In this document: positions 24,109-34,800 of the stretch, piece by piece
Layout of the letters: the number at the start of each line of letters is the position of its first letter
How positions within the stretch are numbered: the first letter of the stretch is position 1
DNA from: Fragilariopsis cylindrus CCMP1102
Taxonomy: Eukaryota > Bacillariophyta > Bacillariophyceae > Bacillariales > Bacillariaceae
Length of the DNA: 64,000 nt
Assembly: GCA_900095095.1 (NCBI GenBank)
Contig: FMBT01000385.1
Coordinates: forward strand, 144,079 to 208,078
Direction: 5' to 3'
Program-made: the position numbers and the translations under genes
The notes under the pieces: model-generated
The model's database searches: none
What the model saw: only the letters and a program-made list of their open reading frames with translations
What the model was told of the DNA's origin: nothing

Positions 24109-25410
24109 ATATATATGTAACCATAGCATGTTAGAATGCAAGAAACTAACAACTATTGAGTTGTTTAAAAATTTACGAAAGGGAAAAATTTTGGCCAGCC
24201 CCCGGTTGGTGCGAGTAGTTTAATTGAGATGACGCTTAGTTTTTGATGGCATGAACCGGACCATCCCCATTTTTGTCCATATAGATTAGTAGTATTATCA
24301 ATAAGAGCACCGGCTGCTGGAAAGTTTTCCAGTGAAGGTCCATTATCATCATCAACATCTAATCTTTGACTACAAGCCAAAGCAATATCTTCACTTCTTG
24401 TTGATCAACCCATCTTGTCAATCACAGATGTGTCAATTCGCTTATTGAGATTTCCAACAGTGGTTTGAGCATTAGCAATAATAGGCAGGTCCAGTTTCTT
24501 ATCAAAGAACCCATCAGGTTCCCCCTGAACCTTAACTTTTTGTGTATTGTTCAGCACAATAGATTGCTGATATACCAAAAGAAGGATGTGTCACAACAAT
24601 CAACTTTTGGTTTCCTATCAATATTCTTTGCTTTGCGGCTAACAACAACACAATCCTTTATATCCAGATTTGGGATACTTTGAACTGATTAGTACTTGAG
24701 GATGTAAGTATTTCAATAGAATGTTACATCGAGTACCAACACCTCTTTCCTTGGTGGCACTGTTTTTCTTTTCTGGTGGCATGATATTTAATTTTTTTCA
24801 ACAAGTTGAGTCAATAGATATTGTACTAGTACTGTATGATGTGAACATGCAAAACCAACAAACTTATCAGACATTGTGTTCAGAAATAGAAGTGATGCTA
24901 CATTCAAATATTGGTTCAACAGCATCAGAACAGAAGTTACATGGTATTTAGATGACATTTAGAACAGTTGGCAAGTGTTTTGAATTTTGTTGATTTTTTG
25001 AAATATTACAAAGTATGGCAAATGACACATTACATATCAATTACACTTTATCTAATAACATTCGCCTAAAATGAAAAATCAAGTCCCGGCTATTACAACT
25101 CAATTTAAAAAAGTATTGAATTCAATTAGAAATGTATTATTGGCACAGTTGCCCAGGTAGGTATGAATGTGAGGAGCAATGTCATTGAATTCAATTAACT
25201 GTGTCTCAAGGACTTATACTTCCTCTACTCTTCCAGTAAGGTCATTGAATTCAAAGAAAATCATTGAATTCCATGACCTCCACTGATTAGCCGGGTATAT
25301 CTATGTAACCATAGCATGTTATACAGTACTGTACTGCAAGTAACTAACAACTATTGAGTTGTTTCAAAAAGTTTATGAAAGGGATAATTATTGGCAGCAC
25401 CCCCGTAGCG
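24109..25410. repeat. Diverged direct repeat pair of about 100 bases
   Basis: Copy 1 (24109-24205) and copy 2 (25295-25410) share ATGTAACCATAGCATGTTA, ACTAACAACTATTGAGTTG, ATGAAAGGGA/ACGAAAGGGA and TTGGC(C)AGC(A)CCCC. Copy 2 has a 10-base insertion. They bracket about 1.1 kb between the tandem GSDH-B and GSDH-C genes. No LTR polyprotein is visible between them. Confidence 0.75.
24195..24640 (-). pseudogene. Possible relic of an unrecognised gene
   Basis: Two open stretches on the minus strand read as normal protein: EPDGFFDKKLDLPIIANAQT through NLNKRIDTSVIDKMG, then EDIALACSQRLDVDDDNGPS through GQKWGWSGSCHQ. They lie end to end but need one or two single-base corrections near 24400 to join. 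No start codon, exon borders or family were recognised. It could be a decayed gene, an exon of a missed gene, or chance. Confidence 0.3.
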
Positions 25411-25754
25411 GCGCGCTTCCAATAAAAGCGCATGTCAAACATTTAAAACCAATCAACATTATTACTTACCACACTCATTCTGTTCGCGCCATTTCAATTC
25501 ACAAAAGAACGTACAGTATGACGTTATTACTGCCGATAGTTTGAAATTGTGATGATTTGACGTTCATAACTTCACATACGACTGTACAGTAAACACATCT
25601 CGTCTTCTTCCGTATTAATGCTCTATTGAAGGAAAGGAGGTTGACTACTGTATATTACGACCAGAATAAAGAGTACGATCATCAGAATAAGAGAAAGCGC
25701 TACGGGCATCGCACGACGCGACAACAACAGCAACAACCACATCAAATATCAAAC

Positions 25755-28700
25755 ATGATGAGAACGACGACGACGACGACGACGAGGATGTTATTCTCGA
25801 TGCATACTCTTTTGTTGATGGTGACAATCATGACGGCATTGTCTCAATTCACATTTACTGGCGTTAATGGACTGCCCCAAGGATTTATTAGTGAAATTGT
25901 TAGTTCACGAACGAAAGCAATAACTGGTTTATTTGTACCGAATCCACGTCGTGATGATTCGGTACAAATGTTATTAGTTGCTTCAAAAAATGGTAAAGTT
26001 AAGGCATTAGAAAATCCTGATGAATTCGGTTCAACTACATTAGAAGAAGATTCCGAAACAGTAATTTTAGATCTATCTAAAGAATATATTATGTGTACCA
26101 ATGGTGAACGTGGAATACAATCTCTTGTTGTTCATCCTGGTTTTGGTTATGATAATTTGTGGGTATATATATATTATAATCAATATGCTGCTGGTTGTTT
26201 AGAAGATAAGACTAATGGACCACGTAATATACTGGTTAGATATACAATGAATGAACAAACGCTACAATTAGAAAATGAAGAAATCTTATTAATTGGTTCA
26301 CCATTACAGCACCGTTACCATAACGGTGGGGCTATGTTGTTCGGTACAGATGGATATTTATATTTAACAACTGGTGATGATGGTGATCGATTTAATGTAC
26401 AAAATCATAATAACTTACTTGGTAGCTTGCTACGTTTAAATGACGATGGATCAATCCCATTAGATAATCCATTTGCCATGAATGGTATTCCATGTGGACA
26501 ACAATTTAATAAGGGAGGAGAAGGAGGAGGAGATCCACGACGTGATGATGACAATGACAACAATGATGATATATTTTGTAGTGAAATATATTCGTGGGGA
26601 TTCCGAAATCCATGTCGTATGGCCTTAGATACTATACGTAGTACAGAAAATAATACAATATTTACTATAAGTGATGAGGGTGCGGAACAATGGGAAGAAA
26701 TTAGTTGGGGTGGGAGTGATTATTCTGGAAAAAATTATGGTTGGCCTGATTACGAAGGCCCATGTGTACCAGCAACAAGTAATGATTGTCCAGCCCCAAA
26801 TTCAACAGGTATGGAAGATAGTAACAGAATTGATCCATTTCATTATTATGAACATCAATCAGAAGAAAATGTAAGTAAAAATGATACGGAAATAAATATT
26901 CCACAAAGAAGAGAGATGTCAAAGAGAATACATAATATTATAATTTTTTTCTCCTTAATCTAACTTGTCACTGGCAAATCTACTTATGTTCCCTGTCATC
27001 ATCTTTATCACCATTTTCGCTTTCTGTTGTTACTTTACACAACAACAACAAAAATTCAATGTACTGTAGGGTGGTAGTGTTGCAGGATCGACATTTGTTC
27101 CAGAGAATGTTTGGCCATCTGAATATAAATATTTATTTATTGATTTTATTCTTCTGAAAATATATAATCTAATTGAAGATTCAGATTTAGAATGTCGGAC
27201 ATGTACACCACCAATCCCTGGTTATCGTAATACAACCTGTAAGTTGAAATGTGTCTTCTAAATACAGATTATTATAACATCAACTTGTATGTTTCGATTT
27301 TTTTTCTTTGCTAATTTAATCTATTACCTTCTTTTGCTTCTATTTTATAGTTTACGAATCTATACATAAAGAATACGATAATATCAATGAAGCACGTATG
27401 GTCGAAATGTTCTTCGGTCCATATAAAGGTAAGGAGGTTTGAATATGTAATATATCATTTTTAATGGTTCAATGAATGATAATTCACTCAATGCTTTGCT
27501 CGGTTTCATTTTTTCTCTGAAATTCGGTACCATAATATTTTTTTACTCTATACTGCTATGAATGAATAGATACACAGGCTCTTTACGTCATTAAGTACGG
27601 GAATATCGATTCGATCATTCGGATTCGATATACGGGAAATTTAGGCCTACCACCGGTGGCTAAGATCGAAATCAAACACAGTAGCAAGGAAAATAACGAT
27701 GGTAGTAGCGGTATGCTCATTTCACAAGAACAATTGTATAATGTTGCAGACGAATCATCTAATCTGACCTTGGTGGGACACGTTATTACATTTGATGGGA
27801 GTGGGTCTTCGGACCCTGATGGGGATGAATTAATATACAAGTGGGACTTTGGGGATGGGAATAATTCAACTACTAGCAAGAGTCCTAGTCACGTATATGA
27901 CGAAGCGGGAGAATACCGCGTAACCTTGACTGTAACAGACGAAGAAGACCAAGCACAACAGACTTCTATTACGGTGGTGGTTGGAAAACCACCAACTGCT
28001 ACCATTTTATTACCAGCTGAGGGAGAATTATTCAGTGTAGGAGAAATCCTTCGTCTTAATGGTGAAGCCTTTGATTACAAGGGGAATCGTATCCCGGACA
28101 ATCAATTATCTTGGGAAGTCCTTCAACAGCATGCCGAACATTTTCATCCCTTTTTGGATGAGACAGCTGGTAATGACTTCGATCTGTTCTCTGCTCCAGA
28201 ACCTGAAGGGTCCCTTGCCGCAACGAATAGTTACCTGCAGGTTATCATGTATGCTACCGACGATAACGGTTTGACGACTGAAATATCTAGAGATATCCAA
28301 CCTGAAATCGTCTTATTGGATGTAACAACTGAACCAAAAGGTCTTGAAATAATCATCGACGATTACGGAGTTCAAACACCAACACAAATCACCTCTTGGG
28401 TTGATTCTGATCTTCAATTAGAAATCTCCGATCAGCCACCATACGTATTCGTCGCATGGTCAGATGGGAACACCAATACTAGTCGCACAATTGCTACGCT
28501 GTCCAATGATGGCAATGCTACGACGACTGTAACAGCAATATTTTGTTTGGACTACAGCGCATCTTGTATCGTTTGTTTAACCGTTAGTTGTTGTACTGGA
28601 TCTTGCAATGAAGGTGGATTATGTGATGATGAGCCAGAGCTAAAACCTCCGATCGAAACTATACTACAACTTTCTGATGAACCTGACGAAATAGACGTTG

Positions 28701-29908
28701 TATCTAGTACGGCTCCTCCGAGTATTCGTCCTAGTACTCTGCCTAAGGAAGCTTCAACAAAAGAAGACGATTTTGAACCTGATAAAAAAGAAACACTTTC
28801 TGGTTCTAGTAATCCTTTTGAAGATGAAGCAACGAATGACTTGGCGACAAGTAGCACAAAGTTGGATGCAGATTTACAAGACAATTATAATGACAGCAAC
28901 AATAACAATGGACTGAAGCCATCAGGAAAATGGCTACTTAGCTTGGCGGTGATCTTACTCTGTTTGGCCCCATGTTATCTGGGCTATAAATATATGCAAT
29001 TGTATCGTCAGATGGAGGCCGAATTAAAAAAGAAACCATCATATAATGATCGTCGGTGTCAATTACCGACACTATGTCCTTCGATGATGTATACTTCTAC
29101 TATTGACGAAGAGGACGATATTGGTATTCGATCAGAATCACATGATGCCTCGCCAATCGTATCTAGCATCCGTAACAATAATTTCGACAGTCCAATTTGG
29201 GAGAAGATTGCTGAGGAAAATGATAGACGTGTTAAATTACGAGCCAAGTTAAGTAGCAAAGACTTTAGCCCTACGCCGTCGGGGACACCGGAGACGACGG
29301 TTTTGTCACCAGGAACCCCAGGTAGCATAGATTCAACTGCTACTACTGAAGTTCTAACTGCCAACATTGATGAAACATTAGTTCGATTAGACGACTTACT
29401 ATCAAAAACATTTTCAAGATCATTCTCAAGAAGTAGCAGGAGATCACGTGTAGAGAACACCAGCAACAATGATTTGGAATCCCAGTCACATCAACAACCT
29501 GCTGATGATTCCATTGCAACTGGAGCCATGTTAGATGTTGATTTAGATACTTCCACAAACAAATCCAATTTAGCTCCGCCACGTGCACTTTGGCTTGCAT
29601 CGAACAATACATCATCTCCACTCAGAGAGGAGAGTGCTATTGATACGGTGGAGGAAGTAAATGACCCATCGAGTTCTATCTGTACTGATGATGGGTCGGA
29701 TAGGATGATTCCCTACGTAGGAGATATAAATGAATCGCTAGTAGTCGAACCTACGGACGTTTCAATGAATACATCTCTCATTGAAGACTTGAAATCAATT
29801 GATAAAGGTACTATTATCGATGGGAACGACGACGACGACGACGACGGGAACGATGATGTAACTAATGATAAAATGGGATCTGAAGTTACTGGAAACGGGA
29901 ATAAATAA
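25755..29908 (+). CDS. GSDH-C: sugar-dehydrogenase-like propeller, PKD, cysteine-rich motif, TM, acidic tail (intact)
   Basis: Exons 25755-26870, 27070-27238, 27351-27428 and 27570-29908 join in frame. The ATG at 25755 (or 25758) leads into a signal-peptide-like region (MHTLLLMVTIMTALSQF). Propeller motifs: CTNGERGIQSLVVHPGF, YHNGGAMLFGTDGYLYLTTG, GFRNPCRMALD, SDEGAEQWEEISWGG, NYGWPDYEGPC. A PKD domain (FDGSGSSDPDGDELIYKWDF) and an Ig-like segment follow, then a cysteine motif (C-x6-C-x7-CC-x3-C-x5-C), a linker, a TM (WLLSLAVILLCLAPCYLGY) and a tail of about 310 residues rich in Ser and Asp. The intron at FFGPYK/DTQALYV is at the same place as in GSDH-A, supporting common descent. It is the best reference for reading A and B. 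Confidence 0.85.
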
Positions 29909-30576
29909 AATTGAAAAAAATGTTGTACGTGGTTCTAGTAGCATAAAATCGAGCATTAGAATTGAATAGCATTACCAACCACATTTCACACGCACGTAGG
30001 AATAGTATTATAGATCCTTTATATAGCCCTATATGTATATATATATATTATATCAATCTAACTGCCTTTGGCTGAGGGACTGTTATTCATACAACATAAT
30101 ACTTATTTATATTTTACAGCTTCTAAATTTTTGATATCATTATTTTTCTTGTTAAAGTGCTATCGTCAGTATATTTTGGAATAATATTTGGGGGAGAGGG
30201 AAGAAAATTGCATCTTGGGATTTATGATATCTGGTGTGCAGCCAAACGTGTGTAGGTCCTACTGTATACGTGCGTTCACGTGAATTTTCACCGTCATCAA
30301 TATTTTTCCGCGACACTTAACGGCACATAATAACGTTACTAGTACCGTGGAGATTCATCAGCAAGCAGAGATTCATTCATTCTTGTCATTCTTGTTTTGT
30401 CTTTATGTCGCGGCCCATAAAACACATTATTATGTCCATATAAAGTGAATGGACACAACACAATCGCACAATCATTATTCCGATCAGAAAAATACAAGGC
30501 AATCTCCAAGTGCACAAGGGACACATTCAGACTACAATACAACAACATACAATATTTCCATCATTCATCATTCATC
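29909..30576. other. Intergenic region, no gene
   Basis: Holds the GSDH-C 3' flank and the promoter/5' UTR of the TLC-domain gene. An open frame extends upstream of the TLC start, but its only initiator there is GTG. No other feature was seen. Confidence 0.5.
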
Positions 30577-31533
30577 ATGTGTTCTCCCGATGGTTCTACT
30601 ACAAAAGACACACCAGCACAAGTACCTTTCGTGGCAAAAGTATGGTTAACAATATATGAGGGTCTACCTGCAGTATATGTACCATTTACGAATTTTAATA
30701 TCTCATTTACATTATTGAGTGCAGTATTCCTAACAGGATGCCGATTCTTATCAGAATATATTTTAGTAAATTATTTGGGTTGGCCGGAAGATGGTACACC
30801 CTCAAAAGAATGTGCTGCAAGTTGTGCAGGAATATGTCATTCCACAATACTGTGTACTGGACTGATTGTTGCTTTTTCCACAGAAAAATATGATGTGGCG
30901 GCGAAAATTGATACCTTCACTAAAACTACCGGATGGTGGAAAAAATTTGTTGATGCCTTATTACAATTCTGTACGGCCTATATGCTGTATGATGCGATGA
31001 TTAATGTCTTATGGTTGCGATATAATCCAACATTGGTAAAATTTGAATTTTCGAATGATGATGTTTTATTTTTAGCACATCATCTAGTAACATCCTTCTA
31101 TATGATCAGTGCTCGTGTGATCGGTGCTGGACATCAATCGGCCATGATATGTATGTTACTCGGTGAATTAACAAATCCCTTATCTAATTTATATCTCATT
31201 GGTGAACTTGCTATGAAACTTGATTGTTGCAATGGACCGACCGCACAACAATTACGCTACGTTATTAAGATAACATTTGCTATCATGTACAATCTATTTC
31301 GTGTTATTATTGCACCACCATTCTTTGCTCATACAACATATTCTTTACTACTCACAAAGAAAGGACGAACGAACGTACCATTGCCATTAAACATCTTTTG
31401 GAATGTTTTGATTTGGGGTGTTTGTTTCGGTAGTGCATCTTGGATAATCATGTGCAATCAAATTATAGTAGATTATATGTCTGAACTGGGTCTGACGACG
31501 ACGATTATGACGATGATGGGGCAAGAACTCTAA
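30577..31533 (+). CDS. TLC-domain (TRAM-LAG1-CLN8) membrane protein
   Basis: A single-exon, 318-residue protein starting at the ATG at 30577 (MCSPDGSTTKD). It has about six to seven hydrophobic segments. The segment DDVLFLAHHLVTSFYMISAR carries the HH pair typical of TLC domains, and the upstream YMLYDAMINVLW matches the family's 'YDxxxxL' segment. TLC proteins sit in the ER or plasma membrane and include ceramide synthases and TMEM56/TLCD-type proteins that affect lipid composition. The length and the lack of a homeobox favour the TLCD/TMEM56 side. Substrate is not inferable. The frame is intact. Confidence 0.75.
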   Translation: MCSPDGSTTKDTPAQVPFVAKVWLTIYEGLPAVYVPFTNFNISFTLLSAVFLTGCRFLSEYILVNYLGWPEDGTPSKECAASCAGICHSTILCTGLIVAFSTEKYDVAAKIDTFTKTTGWWKKFVDALLQFCTAYMLYDAMINVLWLRYNPTLVKFEFSNDDVLFLAHHLVTSFYMISARVIGAGHQSAMICMLLGELTNPLSNLYLIGELAMKLDCCNGPTAQQLRYVIKITFAIMYNLFRVIIAPPFFAHTTYSLLLTKKGRTNVPLPLNIFWNVLIWGVCFGSASWIIMCNQIIVDYMSELGLTTTIMTMMGQEL

Positions 31534-31833
31534 TTAATAAAATAAAATAAAAAAGGAAAACTAAAAAAGATTATATTCTTATTATTATTTTCAAACCAGT
31601 TCACACACTGCAACCGAAGATAATGAAGGTTATGAATAATAAAGAAATAAGTAGCTAAGGCATTTTTATTGTGTTTTGTACTACAGTCAAAAAACTTATG
31701 GGTGAAAATACGGAATTGTGCCCATTATAGCATTGTGTATTGTAGTGTACTGTAACGTCATTCATGGTTGAGCTAGTAATGTACAGAAGCTAGTAGTGTG
31801 CGCGGTACTTGCTACTAGTATATTTTATATCTT

Positions 31834-34800
31834 TTATGACTGTCCTAGTAGCCCCATCTCCCCTCCCCCGTAGTTATCATCGTCATAGTCATCGTCCATC
31901 ATGAGCCCTCCACCACCAAACTTACTTTTTTTCTTCCCTCCTGGTAATTTAAACTTGCCGAGTAGACTTTTACTGTTGTTTACTTTACTACCCATAGCTT
32001 TCAAGACAGACACGCCACCTCTAATACTATAGGCACGTTTACTATTCCTGTCTCCTTCTGGTGTTCCTGGTACCTGTAGGGGTTCTTGAAGAAAACCACC
32101 CCCTCCTCCAGCAGCTGCATCGCTATGGAATGCACCACTAAGTCCGGAATTATTATTATAGTCACTGCCGCTACCGCCACCGTGTTCTGCCACATCCAAT
32201 AGACCACCACCAGGCGAAGATTTCTTTGCCTTAAATGAATTGAATGGATTCTTCATAGGCACCATTATCGAGGATGCGCCGTTACTGCTAATGCCTCCAG
32301 CAGTATTGCCAAAAAACTTTGGTAAGTTTGGTAACCGAGCTTTGGCTCCTATTTTGGACCTATAGTTGTTCATATTACCCTTGAAGCTATCCATAGCACC
32401 AAATTCTTCACTTTTGAGTCTACCACCAGTTAGAAACGCGTCTTCTTCCTCCTCTTCCTCTCCATCATCTTCCTGGATTGTTCCTGGAGGGAGGAGTCCA
32501 TTAAGCTTCTTCTTTCGTGCTCCTGTCAGAAGACCTCGATTGCTTCCAGTAGAAGTTACAGATCGTTGTGACTGTGACGACGCTGATCGTCCAGATCGCT
32601 GACGATGTTGTTGCAAACTTTCAGGACCCTTCGATAGAGATGTGCCGAAAGTGATATTATTTTTTGGTTTTGGAATCTTCGCTTTTTTGATTCTCAACGG
32701 TGCTATTGGCTTAATACCAAATCCTCCGCCACCAATACTATCATTATTATTACTGAAGGCATTGTTCTGCTGCTGATTCAAATCATCTTCCATTTCCTTT
32801 CGTAAATCAGCAATCGTAAAGGTTTTCTTTTCCTTCATCTTTTCGAGTGCTTGTGCATAGACCTCGGCTGGATCAATATCGTCAATTGCTAATTCTCCGT
32901 CCTTTTTCCTCTTGAGCATACGACGTGTAGAATGGTATTTGTAATCCCCCTCATCAGATGAAAGACTCAGATCACCAGAGCTCTCACTTTGAACACTTTT
33001 ATGACTCATCAGATTCCGACCACTCAGCATCCTTTTTACGTCCTGAGGCATCGAACGAGCCTGTAATCGTTGTAGGTACCCACCATCGAATTTGGCACTT
33101 CCTTCGTCTGAGTCTGCTGATCCATGCTCACTAACACTCTTCTCAGAAGGATCGTCGTAGATGCTGAGATGGTCATCTACACTTTGGATCCTCGTTGCCG
33201 TAGGCCCAATATGGTAATCTTGAATTTCATCGTAATCGTCATCATCGATCTTGAAGTCGTCATCGGAATCAGAATCGAATACGTCCTGCATTGCCTTACG
33301 AAACTCCTTAGTTAGAGTCCTATCCAATTTCTTTTGTGATTTCTGTCTCTTTTTGTTTCTGCTTCTGTTTCTGATATTGATCTTCTCTCCTTCGAACAAG
33401 AATAAGCGGGGTACATCCTGCAGACCGTTACTTTCCTTCTCTTCCTTTTTATCTTGCTTTTTTTCGTCTTTGGTACTCTCTTTCACTCGTTTTCTTTCCC
33501 TGAGCCGTTGATTGATTTGTACAATAACATTTTCATCGGCAACAACACTCTCCCAAGTTGTATCGAATTCAGCTCTTTTGCTTTCGAGCTTTCCAGCAAG
33601 ACGACTTTCAATAATTTCATATTCTTGAAGACCAAGGTCGTAGACCTCATCACCGAGTGATGTTATGGAGTTCGACTCATGCATCGACTGTTCTGCCTCT
33701 GCCTCTGCCTCTGCCTCTGCCTCTGCCTCTGCCTCTGCCTCTGCCTCTGCCTCTGCTTCTGCTTCTGCTTCTGCTTCTGCTTCTGCATCAACATCTTCAA
33801 CTATGCTATCAAAATCTCCCTCTTTATTGCTTGAATCTATATTGCTTGATTTATTGCTTAGATCTTTATTACTTGAATGTAAACTTGTCACAGATTCTGC
33901 TTCTACTTCTGCATCTTCCTCAGGTATCCGGGAAATAAACGATTGAGCTAGTTGGTAGGAATTATCCGAGATACTGGTACTAGAAGGCTTCTCGTTCTCT
34001 TTCTTGATCGTTATCCCCTGTATATTTGACTGGTCGACGTCAATGAGATTCGTAGCCGCAATCCAAGGTCGCTCTTGTATTTTGTTCGCATCATCTGGAT
34101 GAATTTTAACGCGACGTCTTCTGTCTGACTTGTCCTCTTTTATCGATTTTGATAGCTGTAATGTTCCTAGACTAACGTCATCGCCATACTTTGTCTTTGT
34201 ACTTCTACTTTTCTTCTTCTGCTTTCTAAGATGAGCTCCAAGGGTGAATGATTTCGTTTTTTTCTTTATATTTGCTGATCTCGGTTTTTCCTCCCTGCTA
34301 GGTATACCGGGTTTTCCGGTACTTGTAGACTGATCGGATGTTTTCTCTCCAACAGATACTGACACTGGTTCTGGAACAGTTGGACCCGAAGCATTGCGAG
34401 GTGGGGGTTGAGTTAGTTCCTTTGACTCGTAAGACGATTCGGTTGGAAAACCCGCAATATCCGGGGACGCCGAATCCACATGCTTGAGCTTTGTTTGGTA
34501 GTCAACTTGATTCCCACGGTTGTCCTCATTTCCAGCTTCATGATTAATCTTGTTTGGGATGATTTCTTCTTTTTTGCTCCCAAAAATTTCTTCAGATTCA
34601 GATGAGTTACTACTGATGCTGCTATCCCACGAGCTCAACGACGAGTCGTCTTCACCTTCCATATCCTTATCTGCCGTATCGGTCTCCCACGAAGATGATC
34701 CGATAGATTCATCAGCTTTCTTTTTATCAATTGTCTCTTGAACAAGCTGCTCTTGCATAACCTTCTCTCTTTCAAGTCCTTCAACTTCGTTGTCAAGTTC

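Larger units (their letters stand above)
23935..25754. other. Intergenic region between GSDH-B and GSDH-C with direct repeats and a possible gene relic
   Basis: This 1.8 kb region carries a pair of diverged direct repeats (24109-24205 and 25295-25410) and a minus-strand coding-like fragment (24195-24640), both listed separately. The sequence just before GSDH-C presumably holds its promoter. Confidence 0.6.

Noticed and set aside
25626-25754. Upstream extension of GSDH-C to a TTG at 25626
   Set aside because: The first in-frame ATG is at 25755 and the extension is a basic, low-complexity stretch before the signal peptide.
30445-30576. Upstream extension of the TLC-domain gene
   Set aside because: It begins with GTG and is unlike the family; the ATG at 30577 gives a normal length.
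33657-33946. Plus-strand ORFs of alternating Leu-Pro or Ser-Ala
   Set aside because: They are antisense shadows of the (Ala-Glu)n tract in the giant minus-strand gene.
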